Source: Croceibacterium_B sp963783195
Lineage (GTDB): Bacteria > Pseudomonadota > Alphaproteobacteria > Sphingomonadales > Sphingomonadaceae
DNA length: 64,000 nt
Assembly: GCA_963783195.1 (NCBI GenBank)
Contig: CAWAMV010000004.1
Location: 1-64,000, forward strand
Direction: 5' to 3'
Shown: in pieces, positions 28,500 to 37,301 of the stretch
Numbering within the stretch: position 1 is the first letter of the stretch
Layout: each line of letters begins with the position of its first letter
Made by a program: the position numbers and the translations under genes
Notes under the pieces: model-generated
What the model was told of the DNA's origin: nothing
Databases searched by the model: none
Seen by the model: the letters and a program-made list of their open reading frames with translations, nothing else

Positions 28500-28514
28500 T
28501 GAGAATCGTTTTCA
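28500..28514 (+). promoter_or_regulatory. Putative Fur box upstream of TonB receptor
   Basis: TGAGAATCGTTTTCA matches the Fur 7-1-7 consensus TGATAATNATTATCA at all but three specified positions and is itself nearly palindromic. It ends 19 bases before the receptor start codon, a place where iron-loaded Fur would block transcription. Confidence 0.65.
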
Positions 28515-28533
28515 TCAAGCATCGGAGTTACCA

Positions 28534-30621
28534 TTGCCTTCTTCCGCGCGTCACGCTGCCCCCGCCCTCCTGCTCGGCACAGCCCTTTCGGTGATCGCCG
28601 CTCCGGCCCGGGCCGAAGCACCGCCGCCGAGCGACTATCTGCCCGGCGACATCGTGGTGACTGCCACCATGATGGGCTATGCGAGCGACGACGGTTCGAC
28701 CGCGACCAAGACCCCCACCCCGCTGATCGACGTGCCGCAGGCCGTCAGCGTCATCACCCGCGACCAGCTCGACGACCAGGCGCTGCGCGGCATGGCCGAG
28801 GCGCTGCGCTTCGTGCCCGGCGTCTCGCAGGACACCGGCGAGGGCCACCGCGACGCCGTCTACATTCGCGGCCAGTCTACCACGGCCGACTTCTACATCG
28901 ACGGATTGCGCGACGATGCGCAGTACTACCGTCCGCTCTACAACATAGAGCGGGTCGAGGTGCTCAAGGGCGCCAACGCGCTGATCTTCGGTCGTGGTGG
29001 TGGCGGCGGCGCGATCAACCGGGTGAGCAAGCAGGCGAGCACAGGTGGCCTGTTCGGCTCGCTGGCCGCCTCGGCCGACAGCTTCGGCGCCTGGACCGTC
29101 GCGGCCGACGTCAACGCCCCGCTGGGCGACATAGTCGCCGGACGCCTCAACGCGATCTACGAGAACTTCGACAACAACCGCCACTTCTACGACGGTCGTT
29201 TCATCGGCCTCAGCCCGACAGTGGCCGCCGAACTCGGCCCCGACACGCGCCTGACGGCGACCTATTCCTATGACGACGACAGGCGGGTGACCGACCGCGG
29301 CAACCCTTCGCTCAACGGCAAGCCGCTCTCGGGCTATGACGACACCTTGTTCGGCGACCCCGATTTCAACCATGCCGAAACCACGGCGCACATCGCCCGC
29401 ACCCGGCTGACGCACGATTTCTCCGACGTTCTGAGCGCCAACGCCACGCTGCAGTATGCCAGCTACGACCTGTTCTATTCCAATGTCGTCCCCGCCGGCG
29501 CCACGCCGACCACGGTGACCCTCGCCGGCTACCAGAGCGGGACCGAGCGCGAGAACCTGATCGGGCAGGCCAACCTCGTCGCGCAGTTCGACACCGGCGG
29601 CGCGAAGCACACGCTGCTGTTCGGCGTCGAAGCGATGGACCAGGACACCGGCTCGCTGCGCAACCAGGTCGAATTCGCCGGCCAGTCGCGGGTGACGGTC
29701 CCGCTGGCGGAACGGATTTCCGTACCGGCCCTCAGCGTCAGCCCGCAACGCGCCTCGTCATCCGACCTTTCGGTGTTTTCGGCCTACGCGCAGGAGCAGC
29801 TCGATCTCGGTCTGGTGCAATTCGTCGGCGGGGTGCGTTACGAGCGGTTCGATCTCCAGACCGAGGACCTCATCGCCGCACAACCGGGCGCGCGTGTGGA
29901 CGAGCGCTGGAACCCGCGCTTCGGGGTGATCCTGAAGCCATCCGAGGCGCTGTCGTTCTATGCCAGCTATTCGGAGAGCTTCCTGCCGCAGTCGGGCGAC
30001 CAGTTCAGCCTGATCGACCCGCAGGAAGAACTGCTCGAGCCCGAGGTGTTCCACAACTACGAAGTCGGGGCAAAGTGGCTCGTTGCGCCCGACCTCTTCC
30101 TGACCGCCGCGGCCTTCCGCCTCGACCGTGAGAACACCCAGGCGCCCGATCCCGCCAATCCCGGCTTCGTCGTCCTCACCGGCTCCACCCGCGTCGAGGG
30201 TTTCGAAGCGAGCCTTGCGGGGACCCTGCTACCCGGCTTCGACGTTTCGCTGGGTTACACCTACCTCGACGGCGAAGTGCGCGGCGACACCACGCGCGCG
30301 CTTTCGGGCACCCGCCTGCAGCAGCTGCCCCGGCACCAGGCGAGCGCCTGGGGCCGCTATCAGCTGACCGAGAAGCTGGCCCTGGGCGCAGGCATCGTCC
30401 ACCAGTCGAAGCAGTGGTCCTCGCTCAGCCACGCGGTGCAGCTCGACGCTTATACGCGAGTCGACGCGGCGGCGTTCTACGACCTGACCGACGCGGTCGC
30501 GCTGCAGTTGAACGTCGAGAACCTGTTCGACGCCGACTACTTCGCCAGCGCACATGGCGATAACAACATCCAGCCCGGCGCCCCGTTCACCGCGCGGGTG
30601 GGAGCGAGGTTCAGGTTCTGA
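28534..30621 (+). CDS. TonB-dependent siderophore receptor
   Basis: Outer-membrane 22-strand barrel that imports ferric siderophores using energy from TonB. The 695-residue protein has a signal peptide ending at APARAEA, a TonB-box-like DIVVTATMM, a plug domain with DVPQAVSVITRDQLDDQA and GANALIFGRGGGGGAINR, and a barrel ending in an aromatic residue (VGARFRF). These are features of the Fiu/FhuE-like siderophore subgroup. The TTG at 28534 follows GGAG by seven bases and no suitable ATG exists before the signal peptide. Two Fur-type boxes upstream suggest iron repression. Confidence 0.9.
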   Translation: MPSSARHAAPALLLGTALSVIAAPARAEAPPPSDYLPGDIVVTATMMGYASDDGSTATKTPTPLIDVPQAVSVITRDQLDDQALRGMAEALRFVPGVSQDTGEGHRDAVYIRGQSTTADFYIDGLRDDAQYYRPLYNIERVEVLKGANALIFGRGGGGGAINRVSKQASTGGLFGSLAASADSFGAWTVAADVNAPLGDIVAGRLNAIYENFDNNRHFYDGRFIGLSPTVAAELGPDTRLTATYSYDDDRRVTDRGNPSLNGKPLSGYDDTLFGDPDFNHAETTAHIARTRLTHDFSDVLSANATLQYASYDLFYSNVVPAGATPTTVTLAGYQSGTERENLIGQANLVAQFDTGGAKHTLLFGVEAMDQDTGSLRNQVEFAGQSRVTVPLAERISVPALSVSPQRASSSDLSVFSAYAQEQLDLGLVQFVGGVRYERFDLQTEDLIAAQPGARVDERWNPRFGVILKPSEALSFYASYSESFLPQSGDQFSLIDPQEELLEPEVFHNYEVGAKWLVAPDLFLTAAAFRLDRENTQAPDPANPGFVVLTGSTRVEGFEASLAGTLLPGFDVSLGYTYLDGEVRGDTTRALSGTRLQQLPRHQASAWGRYQLTEKLALGAGIVHQSKQWSSLSHAVQLDAYTRVDAAAFYDLTDAVALQLNVENLFDADYFASAHGDNNIQPGAPFTARVGARFRF

Positions 30622-30644
30622 GCGGGAGATGAAATTCCGGGGAG

Positions 30645-31187
30645 CTAGTCCCCCGCCGGCTTCATCGCCGGGACGGCGGCTGCCGCATCCTCGGGGTCGA
30701 TCCCGGGCGGCGGGGCGGCGCTGATGCGTTCCTGCCTGAGGCCCACTCGCCCGGCCCGCTGGATGGCGCGGACGAGGCGGGGATAGACCCCGCAGCGGCA
30801 CAGGTTGGGAACGGCCGCCTTGATCTCGTCTTCGCTCGGCGACGGGTTCCGGGCCAGCAACGCGGCGGCGGCGATGGCGATGCCCGGGGTGCAAAAGCCG
30901 CACTGGATCGCCTGTTCGCCCACCAGCGCCTGCTGGACCGGATGGCTGCGATCGCGCGACAGGCCCTCGATCGTGGTGATATAGCGCCCCTCGGCCTCGG
31001 CCAACGTTATGAGGCAACTGCGCAGCGCCTCGCCGTCCACCAGCACCATGCAGGCGCCGCAATCGCCCACGCCGCAGCCGTACTTCGTGCCGGTCAGGTT
31101 CGCCGCATCGCGCAGCGCCCAGAGCAGCGGCGTCTGCGGGTCGAGGTCGAAGCGGACGGGGCGCTGGTTGACTGTGAGAGCGGTCAC
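30645..31187 (-). CDS. 2Fe-2S subunit of a molybdenum hydroxylase (isoquinoline oxidoreductase alpha type)
   Basis: Small electron-transfer subunit of xanthine-oxidase-family enzymes. Two cluster motifs are clear: GTKYGCGVGDCGACMV with a later Cys in RSCLITL (plant-type 2Fe-2S), and IQCGFCTPGIAIA with LCRCGVYPRLV (helical 2Fe-2S domain). At 180 residues it is slightly longer than usual owing to an Ala/Pro-rich C-terminal tail. GTG 31187 is chosen since GGAG precedes it; the frame is open to 31220. The molybdopterin large subunit that normally follows is absent on both sides. Confidence 0.85.
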   Translation of the reverse strand: MTALTVNQRPVRFDLDPQTPLLWALRDAANLTGTKYGCGVGDCGACMVLVDGEALRSCLITLAEAEGRYITTIEGLSRDRSHPVQQALVGEQAIQCGFCTPGIAIAAAALLARNPSPSEDEIKAAVPNLCRCGVYPRLVRAIQRAGRVGLRQERISAAPPPGIDPEDAAAAVPAMKPAGD

Positions 31188-31320
31188 GAGGCTCCACCCC
31201 GCCGGGCAAGCGCCTGCCACGGGCTATCCTGGCCCTGCGCGGCGCCCGACGCGGGGGCTGCGGCGAGGATGGGAAGTGGCTTCATTCCAGCCGCCTAGCA
31301 CCGCCGCGAGGCGAAGGAAA

Positions 31321-32079
31321 TCAGTCCCGCCAGCTCCGGTCGATGGTATCGATCTTGCGCTTCCACGCCTCGAAGTCGAGCTTGCCGAAATCGGTCGTGA
31401 GCTGCTTGTCGCGGTCGCGCTGATGCGTTTCGATCACCTCGGGCGAAACGACGATGGGCTTGCCCATGCTCGCCGTCTTCACCTGCACCTCGCAGGCGCG
31501 CTGGAGCATGTAGTACATCAGGAACATTTCCGGGATCGTGCGCCCCATGACCACCGGGCCGTGGTTGCGCAGCATCAGGATGAAGTGATTGCCGATGTTC
31601 TTGACCAGCCTTTCGCCCTCTTCGGAGCGGACGGTGATGCCCTCGAAATCGTGATAGCCGATCGCGCCCTCGAAGAAGCAGGAATAGAAGTTCGAAGCTT
31701 CCAGACCGCCCTCGGTCGAACAGACCGCCATGGTGTCGGGCGTGTGCGTGTGCACGATTGCGTGGGCGTAGGGCAGGCTCTTGTGGAACACCGAGTGCTG
31801 GGTGAATCCGGCGAGGTTCACCGGGTAGGGGTTGTCGCCGACCTTGTTGCCCTCGCCATCGATCTTGACCAGGTTGCTGGCGGTCACTTCCTCCCACAGC
31901 AAGCCATAGGGGTTGATGAGGAAGGCGTTGTCCTCCCCCGGCACGCGCAGGGTGATGTGGTTGTAGATGCTCTCGCACCAGCCGAGATGGGCGAAGATGC
32001 GATAGCAGGCGGCAAGGTCCTGGCGCGCCTGCCATTCGGCTTCGCTGTACTGGACCCCGGTTTTCAGCTGGGTGGCCAT
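31321..32079 (-). CDS. Class II aldolase/adducin family protein
   Basis: A 252-residue FucA-like fold protein. The zinc ligands are visible in IVHTHTPDTMAV and in the later RNHGPVVMG; NHITLRVPGEDNAFLINPYG binds the phosphate or carboxylate end in relatives. Members cleave sugar phosphates by retro-aldol reaction or decarboxylate; the exact substrate is not known. The ATG overlaps the stop of a 31-residue membrane peptide gene (ATGA), so they are coupled. It is the left end of the 31-39 kb catabolic cluster, on the opposite strand to the rest. Confidence 0.85.
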   Translation of the reverse strand: MATQLKTGVQYSEAEWQARQDLAACYRIFAHLGWCESIYNHITLRVPGEDNAFLINPYGLLWEEVTASNLVKIDGEGNKVGDNPYPVNLAGFTQHSVFHKSLPYAHAIVHTHTPDTMAVCSTEGGLEASNFYSCFFEGAIGYHDFEGITVRSEEGERLVKNIGNHFILMLRNHGPVVMGRTIPEMFLMYYMLQRACEVQVKTASMGKPIVVSPEVIETHQRDRDKQLTTDFGKLDFEAWKRKIDTIDRSWRD

Positions 32080-32174
32080 CACTTGTCCTTTCGCTTCTGC
32101 GCCACGGCGATGACGAGCGGAAACATGGCGAAGACCAGGCTCATGAAAACGACAAGCCAAAGGGGCAGCGACAT
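32079..32174 (-). CDS. 31-residue single-span membrane peptide
   Basis: A very small gene with a strong GGAGAGAGG ribosome-binding site four bases before its ATG. The product has one hydrophobic helix (PLWLVVFMSLVFAMFPLVIA, residues 4-23) and a basic tail QKRKDK, so the tail should face the cytoplasm. Its stop overlaps the start of the class II aldolase gene (ATGA). No family recognised; it could be a real membrane peptide or a translational leader. Confidence 0.6.
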   Translation of the reverse strand: MSLPLWLVVFMSLVFAMFPLVIAVAQKRKDK

Positions 32175-32261
32175 TTTCCTCTCTCCTTCCCGGCTCCCTA
32201 GCACAGCGAGATTGACTTTGTCGCGCCGATTGGCGAGCCATTGGCACAAGGGAGAGACGGG

Positions 32262-32807
32262 ATGGCAGACGAGCTTGGCTATGGCCAGCCGATGGGCGGA
32301 ATTGCGCAGACCGCGTTCGTGGTCGAGGACCTGGACGCGGCGATCGATCACTGGATCACCAACACGGGAGCGGGCCCGTTCTTCGTGCTGCCGCACTTCC
32401 TGGTGCCCGGACAAACCTATCGCGGCGAGGAATCGAAGGCCGACATCACCATCGGCATGGGCTTTGCCGGGCACATGCTGATCGAGCTGATCCAGCCGCT
32501 CGACGACCATCCCAGCGTCTACCGGGAAACCATCGAACGGCGCGGCTACGGCTTCCACCACTTCGGCCTCGCCTGCGCCGACGTGGACGCGGCCAGCCGA
32601 GACTACCAACAGCGGGGCTATGTCGAAGCGTTCCGGGCCACGGTGCCGACGGGCGGCGAGGTCGTTTATCTGGACGACGGCAACGGCCCGCAGTGGGGGT
32701 TCCTCGAGCTGTTGCCGGTGACGCCGGGCATGGACGAGACCTTCACCCGCTTCTGGAAAGCATCGCAAGGCTGGGACGGCAGCGACCCCGTCCGCTCCTT
32801 CCTCTGA
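32262..32807 (+). CDS. VOC/glyoxalase-fold protein
   Basis: A 181-residue vicinal-oxygen-chelate protein with two beta-alpha-beta-beta-beta repeats: IAQTAFVVEDLDAAIDHWI begins the first and FHHFGLACADVDAASRDYQ the second. Candidate metal ligands are the His of HFGLAC and the Glu of GFLELLPVTPG, and IELIQPLDD in the first repeat. Family members include dioxygenases, epimerases and lyases; the substrate is unknown. GGGAGAG precedes the ATG. It opens the forward-strand part of the catabolic cluster. Confidence 0.8.
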   Translation: MADELGYGQPMGGIAQTAFVVEDLDAAIDHWITNTGAGPFFVLPHFLVPGQTYRGEESKADITIGMGFAGHMLIELIQPLDDHPSVYRETIERRGYGFHHFGLACADVDAASRDYQQRGYVEAFRATVPTGGEVVYLDDGNGPQWGFLELLPVTPGMDETFTRFWKASQGWDGSDPVRSFL

Positions 32808-32824
32808 CGCAAAGGCCCGCGACG

Positions 32825-34075
32825 ATGACCTTCACCACGATGCGCCGCGGCGACGGCTACCAGACCTGGCTGGTCCTGCTGCTGAGCCTCAATTTCGGCA
32901 TCCTGTTCTTCGACCGCCAGGCGGCGAACTTCATGATGCCGTTCATCCAGGAAGACCTGTCGCTGACCAACACCCAGGTCGGCCTGCTTTCCTCAGGGCT
33001 GTCGCTGACCTGGGCGCTTTCGGGCCTGACGGTGGGCCCGTTGAGCGACCGGCTCGGCAGCCGCAAGCCGATCGTGATCGGCGCGACGGTCCTGTTCTGC
33101 CTGTGCTCGATGCTCTCGGGCATCGCCGGCAGCTTCCTGCTGCTGCTGGGCGCGCGCCTGCTGATGGGTGCGGCCGAAGGCGGCGTGATGCCGGTCAGCC
33201 ACGCGATGATCGTCAGCGAGGTGAAGCCCGAACGGCGCGGCCTCGCGATGGGCGTGGGACAGAACCTGGGCTCCAACCTGCTCGGCTCGACCGCGGCGCC
33301 GCTGATTCTGGTGCCGATCGCCATTGCCTATACCTGGCGCGAGGGCTTCTTCTTCGCCGCCATCCCGGGCCTGATCAGCGCGGGGTTGATCTGGTTCACG
33401 CTGCGCGAGCCGCCCAAGGGGCTGGAGAACGAGGGCCAGCCCGAGCGCGAGAAGGTCACCGTGCGCCAGGCGCTTGCCAACCGCAACGTGCTGCTCTGCA
33501 CGCTGATCGCCATCCTGCTGGTCAGCTACCTGGTGGTTACCTGGGCTTTCATGCCGCTGTTCCTGACGCAGGTGAAAGGCTTCGACGAGACGGTCATGGG
33601 CTGGATCATGGCCGCGCTCGGCATCTCGGCCGGGGTCAACGCATTCCTCGTCCCGTGGATCAGCGACAACATCGGCCGCAAGCCGACTTTCGTCGCGGTC
33701 TGCCTGATGGGCCTGATCCTGCCTCTCGCCGCGCTCTACTACGACGGCGGCTCGTGGCTGTTCATGGCGATCCTGTTCTACTTCGGCTGGTCGCTCAACG
33801 GCATCTTTCCACTGTTCATGGCCACCGTCCCGGCCGAGAGCGTCGACCCGCGGTTGACCGCCACGCTGACCGGCATCGTGATGGGCATCGGAGAGGTGCT
33901 GGGCGGGGTGTTCAGCCCCACGCTGGCGGGCGCGCTCGGGGATGCCTACGGCCTGGGCGCCGTGATGTGGTTCCTCGTCGTGCTGACGACGGGCGCGTTC
34001 ATATTGGCGCTCGGCATGGTCGAAAGCGCGCCGGCGGTGCGGCACAAGCGCGGCCTTCACCCGCTCATCGCCTGA
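32825..34075 (+). CDS. MFS transporter (first of a tandem pair)
   Basis: A 416-residue major facilitator with 12 membrane spans. The loop motif reads GPLSDRLGSRKPIVIGA and the mirrored one WISDNIGRKPTFVAVCL. The first helix with FFDRQAANFMMP resembles organic-anion symporters. It is closely similar over its whole length to the next gene, which begins two bases after its stop; the shared stretches are alike at the DNA level too. It likely imports the substrate of this cluster. Confidence 0.88.
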   Translation: MTFTTMRRGDGYQTWLVLLLSLNFGILFFDRQAANFMMPFIQEDLSLTNTQVGLLSSGLSLTWALSGLTVGPLSDRLGSRKPIVIGATVLFCLCSMLSGIAGSFLLLLGARLLMGAAEGGVMPVSHAMIVSEVKPERRGLAMGVGQNLGSNLLGSTAAPLILVPIAIAYTWREGFFFAAIPGLISAGLIWFTLREPPKGLENEGQPEREKVTVRQALANRNVLLCTLIAILLVSYLVVTWAFMPLFLTQVKGFDETVMGWIMAALGISAGVNAFLVPWISDNIGRKPTFVAVCLMGLILPLAALYYDGGSWLFMAILFYFGWSLNGIFPLFMATVPAESVDPRLTATLTGIVMGIGEVLGGVFSPTLAGALGDAYGLGAVMWFLVVLTTGAFILALGMVESAPAVRHKRGLHPLIA

Positions 34076-34076
34076 G

Positions 34077-35318
34077 GTGGCGCCCCCCGCTGCATCGCTG
34101 CGCCGTTCCGACGGCTACCAGACCTGGCTCGTCCTCCTGCTGAGCCTCAACTTCGGCATCCTGTTCTTCGACCGCCAGGCGGCGAACTTCATGATGCCGC
34201 AGATCCAGCCGGAGCTCGGCCTGTCGAACCTGCAGGTCGGCATGATCGCGTCGGGCCTGTCGCTCACATGGGCACTCGCCGGGCTCACCGTGGGGCCGCT
34301 CAGCGACCGGCTCGGCAGCCGCAAGCCGATCCTGCTCGCCTGCACGCTGCTGTTCTGCGCCTGCTCTTTCCTGTCTGGATTGGCGGGAGGCTTCATCGCC
34401 CTGCTCGCCGCCCGCCTGCTGATGGGCGCGGCCGAGGGCGGCGTCATGCCGGTCAGCCACGCGATGATCGCCACCGAGGTAAAGCCGGAGCGGCGCGGCC
34501 TCGGCATGGGCGTGGGGCAGAACCTGGGCTCCAGCCTGATGGGCAGCACGGTCGCGCCGCTGGTGCTCGTCTGGCTCGCCACGACCTGGGGATGGCGCAC
34601 CGGCTTCTATCTCGCCGCGATTCCCGGGATGATTACCGCCCTGCTTATCTGGGCGACCCTGCGCGAGCCGCCGCAGGAACTTGCCGGGGAAGGCCATGCC
34701 GCCCCGGCAATGTCCTACCGCGAAGCCATCGCGCACCGCAACGTCCTGCTCTGCGCGGCAATCGCGGTGCTGCTGGTCAGTTATCTCGTCGTCGCCTGGT
34801 CGTTCCTGCCGCTCTTCCTCGTCAACCTGAAGGGCTACAGCCCGCAGGAAATGGGCAACGTCATGGCGGTCCTGGGCGTTTCGAGCGCCATCAGCGCCTT
34901 CGTCCTGGCTGGCCTGTCGGACCGCTGGGGTCGCAAGCCGGTGTTCCTGATCTCGTGCCTGATCGGCGCCATCCTGCCGATCGGCGCGCTGCTGTGGACC
35001 GGCTCCGCGCTGGTCATGGCGGCGATCTTCTTCATCGGCTGGTTCTTCAACGGGATGTTCCCGCTGTTTATGGCGACGGTTCCGGCCGAGAGCGTCGACC
35101 CGCGCCTGACCGCCAGCCTCGCCGGCTTCGTGGGCGGGGTGGGCGAAGTGCTGGGCGGCGTGCTCAGCCCCTCGCTCGCCGGGTGGCTGGCCGATCTCTA
35201 CGGCCTCGCCGCCCCGGTCTGGCTGCTGCTCGCGCTGACCCTCGCCGCCTTCGTCTGCAGCCTGTTCCTGCGCGAATCCGCCCCTGCCGTCTTGCGGCGT
35301 CGTGCCGCCACGGCCTAA
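34077..35318 (+). CDS. MFS transporter (second of a tandem pair)
   Basis: A 413-residue paralogue of the preceding transporter, sharing long identical stretches such as GYQTWLVLLLSLNFGILFF and the segment GAAEGGVMPVSHAMI. The start is a GTG one base after the previous stop codon, so the two are translationally linked. The N-terminal cytoplasmic lead is short. A tandem duplication followed by divergence is the simplest origin; the two copies may differ in substrate. Confidence 0.87.
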   Translation: MAPPAASLRRSDGYQTWLVLLLSLNFGILFFDRQAANFMMPQIQPELGLSNLQVGMIASGLSLTWALAGLTVGPLSDRLGSRKPILLACTLLFCACSFLSGLAGGFIALLAARLLMGAAEGGVMPVSHAMIATEVKPERRGLGMGVGQNLGSSLMGSTVAPLVLVWLATTWGWRTGFYLAAIPGMITALLIWATLREPPQELAGEGHAAPAMSYREAIAHRNVLLCAAIAVLLVSYLVVAWSFLPLFLVNLKGYSPQEMGNVMAVLGVSSAISAFVLAGLSDRWGRKPVFLISCLIGAILPIGALLWTGSALVMAAIFFIGWFFNGMFPLFMATVPAESVDPRLTASLAGFVGGVGEVLGGVLSPSLAGWLADLYGLAAPVWLLLALTLAAFVCSLFLRESAPAVLRRRAATA

Positions 35319-35342
35319 CTTTCCCCAAGAGAGGACTCACCC

Positions 35343-35876
35343 ATGCCCGAAGCACCGACCACCGAACCCTGGGCCGGCACCCCGCCGGTCCCCCACGCGC
35401 TGCGCCCCGGCGCCAAGCCCGAAGCCTACATGGCCAAGATCGCCGAGGGCGACGAGCGCCTGTGGGTGCCGATCGTGGAAGGGGTCTATTCCAAGCCCGT
35501 GTGGATCAGCCCGAGCCTCAACATGTGGGCCGACGTGCTGATGGCCAAGAAGGCCTGCATCGTGAACCGGCATTACCATCCAAAGCCCATCTGGGCCTAC
35601 ACGATCAGCGGCAAGTGGGCCTACCTCGAGCATGAATGGACCGCGACCGCGGGCGACTTCATCTTCGAAACGCCGGGGGAAAGCCACACGCTGGTCAGCT
35701 ACGAGCATCCCGACCCCATGAAGGTATTCTTCGTCGTGTCCGGCCCGCTCATGTGGCTTGACGAGGAAGGCAACACCGTCGGCCACTACGACGTGTTCGA
35801 CTACATGAAGGCTGCCCGCGAGCACTACGAAAGCTGCGGCATCGGCGCCGATTACGTCGACACCCTGATCCGCTGA
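35343..35876 (+). CDS. Cupin, 2,4'-dihydroxyacetophenone dioxygenase family
   Basis: A 177-residue cupin like 2,4'-dihydroxyacetophenone dioxygenase, which splits an aryl ketone side chain into a benzoate and formate using non-heme iron. Iron ligands expected in the fold are seen as NRHYHPKPIWAYTISG (two His), a Glu in WAYLEHEW, and a His in PGESHTLV. AAGAGAGG precedes the ATG. The substrate here is unproven. The next gene is a broken paralogue. Confidence 0.85.
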   Translation: MPEAPTTEPWAGTPPVPHALRPGAKPEAYMAKIAEGDERLWVPIVEGVYSKPVWISPSLNMWADVLMAKKACIVNRHYHPKPIWAYTISGKWAYLEHEWTATAGDFIFETPGESHTLVSYEHPDPMKVFFVVSGPLMWLDEEGNTVGHYDVFDYMKAAREHYESCGIGADYVDTLIR

Positions 35877-35889
35877 GAGGAACATCCCG

Positions 35890-36433
35890 ATGGCTACCAA
35901 CAAGATGCAGGCGCCCGCCTCGGACGTGAACGAAATCGTCGAGGTTCCGTGGGCCTATCGCGAAACCGTCGCCCGGTTGAGCCCAGGCGGCCGCTACATC
36001 GACATGGAAAGCGACGTCGACAGTCCGTGGGTCCCCTTCGGCGATGGCGCGGCGATCAAGCACCTGATGTTCGATGTGCGAACCAACACCTATTCCAACA
36101 TCCTGTGGATGAAGGGTCCGGGCACGATCGGCACCCACCTGCACCGCGGCAACGTGACGATGGTCACCATCACCGGCTCGCGTCCGCTACCTCGAATACG
36201 ACTGGGTGGGCACGCCGGGCGGACTGATCCTCGAGGTGCCGGGCGAGGCGCACACCCTCGTCACCGAACATCCGGAAGGCTGCAAGCTGTTCGGCTGGAT
36301 GCAGGGCCCGATCGACTTCTTCGATGCCGAGGGAGTCTATGCCGACACGGTCGACGTGTGGTGGATGATCACCCACTACGAAAGCTACTGCAAGGAAAAC
36401 GGCATCCCGATCAACGAGAAGCTGTACCTGTGA
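35890..36433 (+). pseudogene. Second DAD-family cupin, disrupted by a +1 frameshift
   Basis: Paralogue of the preceding cupin. The N-terminal half runs in one frame through GTHLHRGNVTMVTITGS, then continues after about 36180 in another frame as RYLEYDWVGTPGG and on to PGEAHTLVTEHPEG and the stop at 36431-36433. Leaving out a single C near 36181 restores one protein of about 180 residues with cupin ligands on both sides of the break. This is either a real inactivating insertion or a sequencing error. Without the correction the first frame runs on into the SDR gene. Confidence 0.8.
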
Positions 36434-37290
36434 GCGAGCCGAAGACCCTCGACCAGTTCGACATCCGCGGTCGCTCGGCGCTCGTGACCGGGGCCGCCAG
36501 CGGCATTGGTCTCGCCTATGCCGAATGCATGGCCGAGGCCGGCGCGAAGGTGACGCTGACCGACATCGATGCCGCCGGTGTGGAACGGGAGGCAAAGCGG
36601 TTGCAGGCCGAGGGTTACGAGGCGCGGTGGGACGTGTGCGACGTATCCGACCTCGCCCAGGTGGCGCAGGCGTTCGACAACCATGTCGCGGCCTATGGCG
36701 GGTGCGACATCGCCTTTGCCAATGCCGGCCTCGACGTTGGCAACGGCTTCTGGACGCCGGAGGGCAAGCGCAATCCCAAGGGCCAGATCGACGTCTACGA
36801 CCCGGAAGCGTGGTACAAGTCGATCGGCATCAACCTCAACGGCGTGTTCCACACCGTGCGCGAGGCGGCGCGGGTGATGAAGGCCAACGAAGCCAACGGC
36901 CAACGGCGCGGTGGGGCGATCGTCATCACCAGCTCAAACGCCGCCGAAGTGAACGAGGCGATCGTCGGCGTCCCCTACATGGCGGCGAAGGCCGGCGTGA
37001 AGCACTTCATGCGCCATTCGGCCTACGAGCTCGCCGCCTACGGCATCCGCGTGAACGCCATCGCGCCCGGCCCCTTCGTGACCAACATCGGCGATGGCTG
37101 GGTCAAGAAGAACCCCGCCGCCAAGGCTGCCTGGGACGAGCTGGTCCCGGTCGGCCGCATGGCCGAGACCTACCAGATCAAGCCGCTCGCCCTGCTGCTG
37201 GCGAGCGACGCGGGCAGCTACATCACTGGCGCGCACGTGATGATCGACGGGGGAATGCAACTCGGGCCGGTCAAGCCGCTCGACGACTGA
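36430..37290 (+). CDS. SDR-family oxidoreductase
   Basis: A 286-residue classical short-chain dehydrogenase. The cofactor motif is TGAASGIG (about residues 21-28), followed by NAGLD, the catalytic Ser in ITSSNAAE and YMAAK with the catalytic Tyr and Lys. An Asp after the second strand (TLTDIDAAG) favours NAD over NADP. An insertion around TPEGKRNPKGQIDVYDPEAW is typical of the mycofactocin-linked or carveol-dehydrogenase-like group. The GTG start overlaps the stop of the disrupted cupin. It probably oxidises an alcohol intermediate of the cluster. Confidence 0.88.
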   Translation: MSEPKTLDQFDIRGRSALVTGAASGIGLAYAECMAEAGAKVTLTDIDAAGVEREAKRLQAEGYEARWDVCDVSDLAQVAQAFDNHVAAYGGCDIAFANAGLDVGNGFWTPEGKRNPKGQIDVYDPEAWYKSIGINLNGVFHTVREAARVMKANEANGQRRGGAIVITSSNAAEVNEAIVGVPYMAAKAGVKHFMRHSAYELAAYGIRVNAIAPGPFVTNIGDGWVKKNPAAKAAWDELVPVGRMAETYQIKPLALLLASDAGSYITGAHVMIDGGMQLGPVKPLDD

Positions 37291-37301
37291 GGGAGGATGC
37301 G

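Noticed and set aside
35890..37290. A 466-residue cupin-SDR fusion protein
   Set aside because: The cupin half loses homology after about 36180 and regains it in another frame, while the SDR has its own GTG start overlapping the cupin stop; the fusion is a frameshift artefact.
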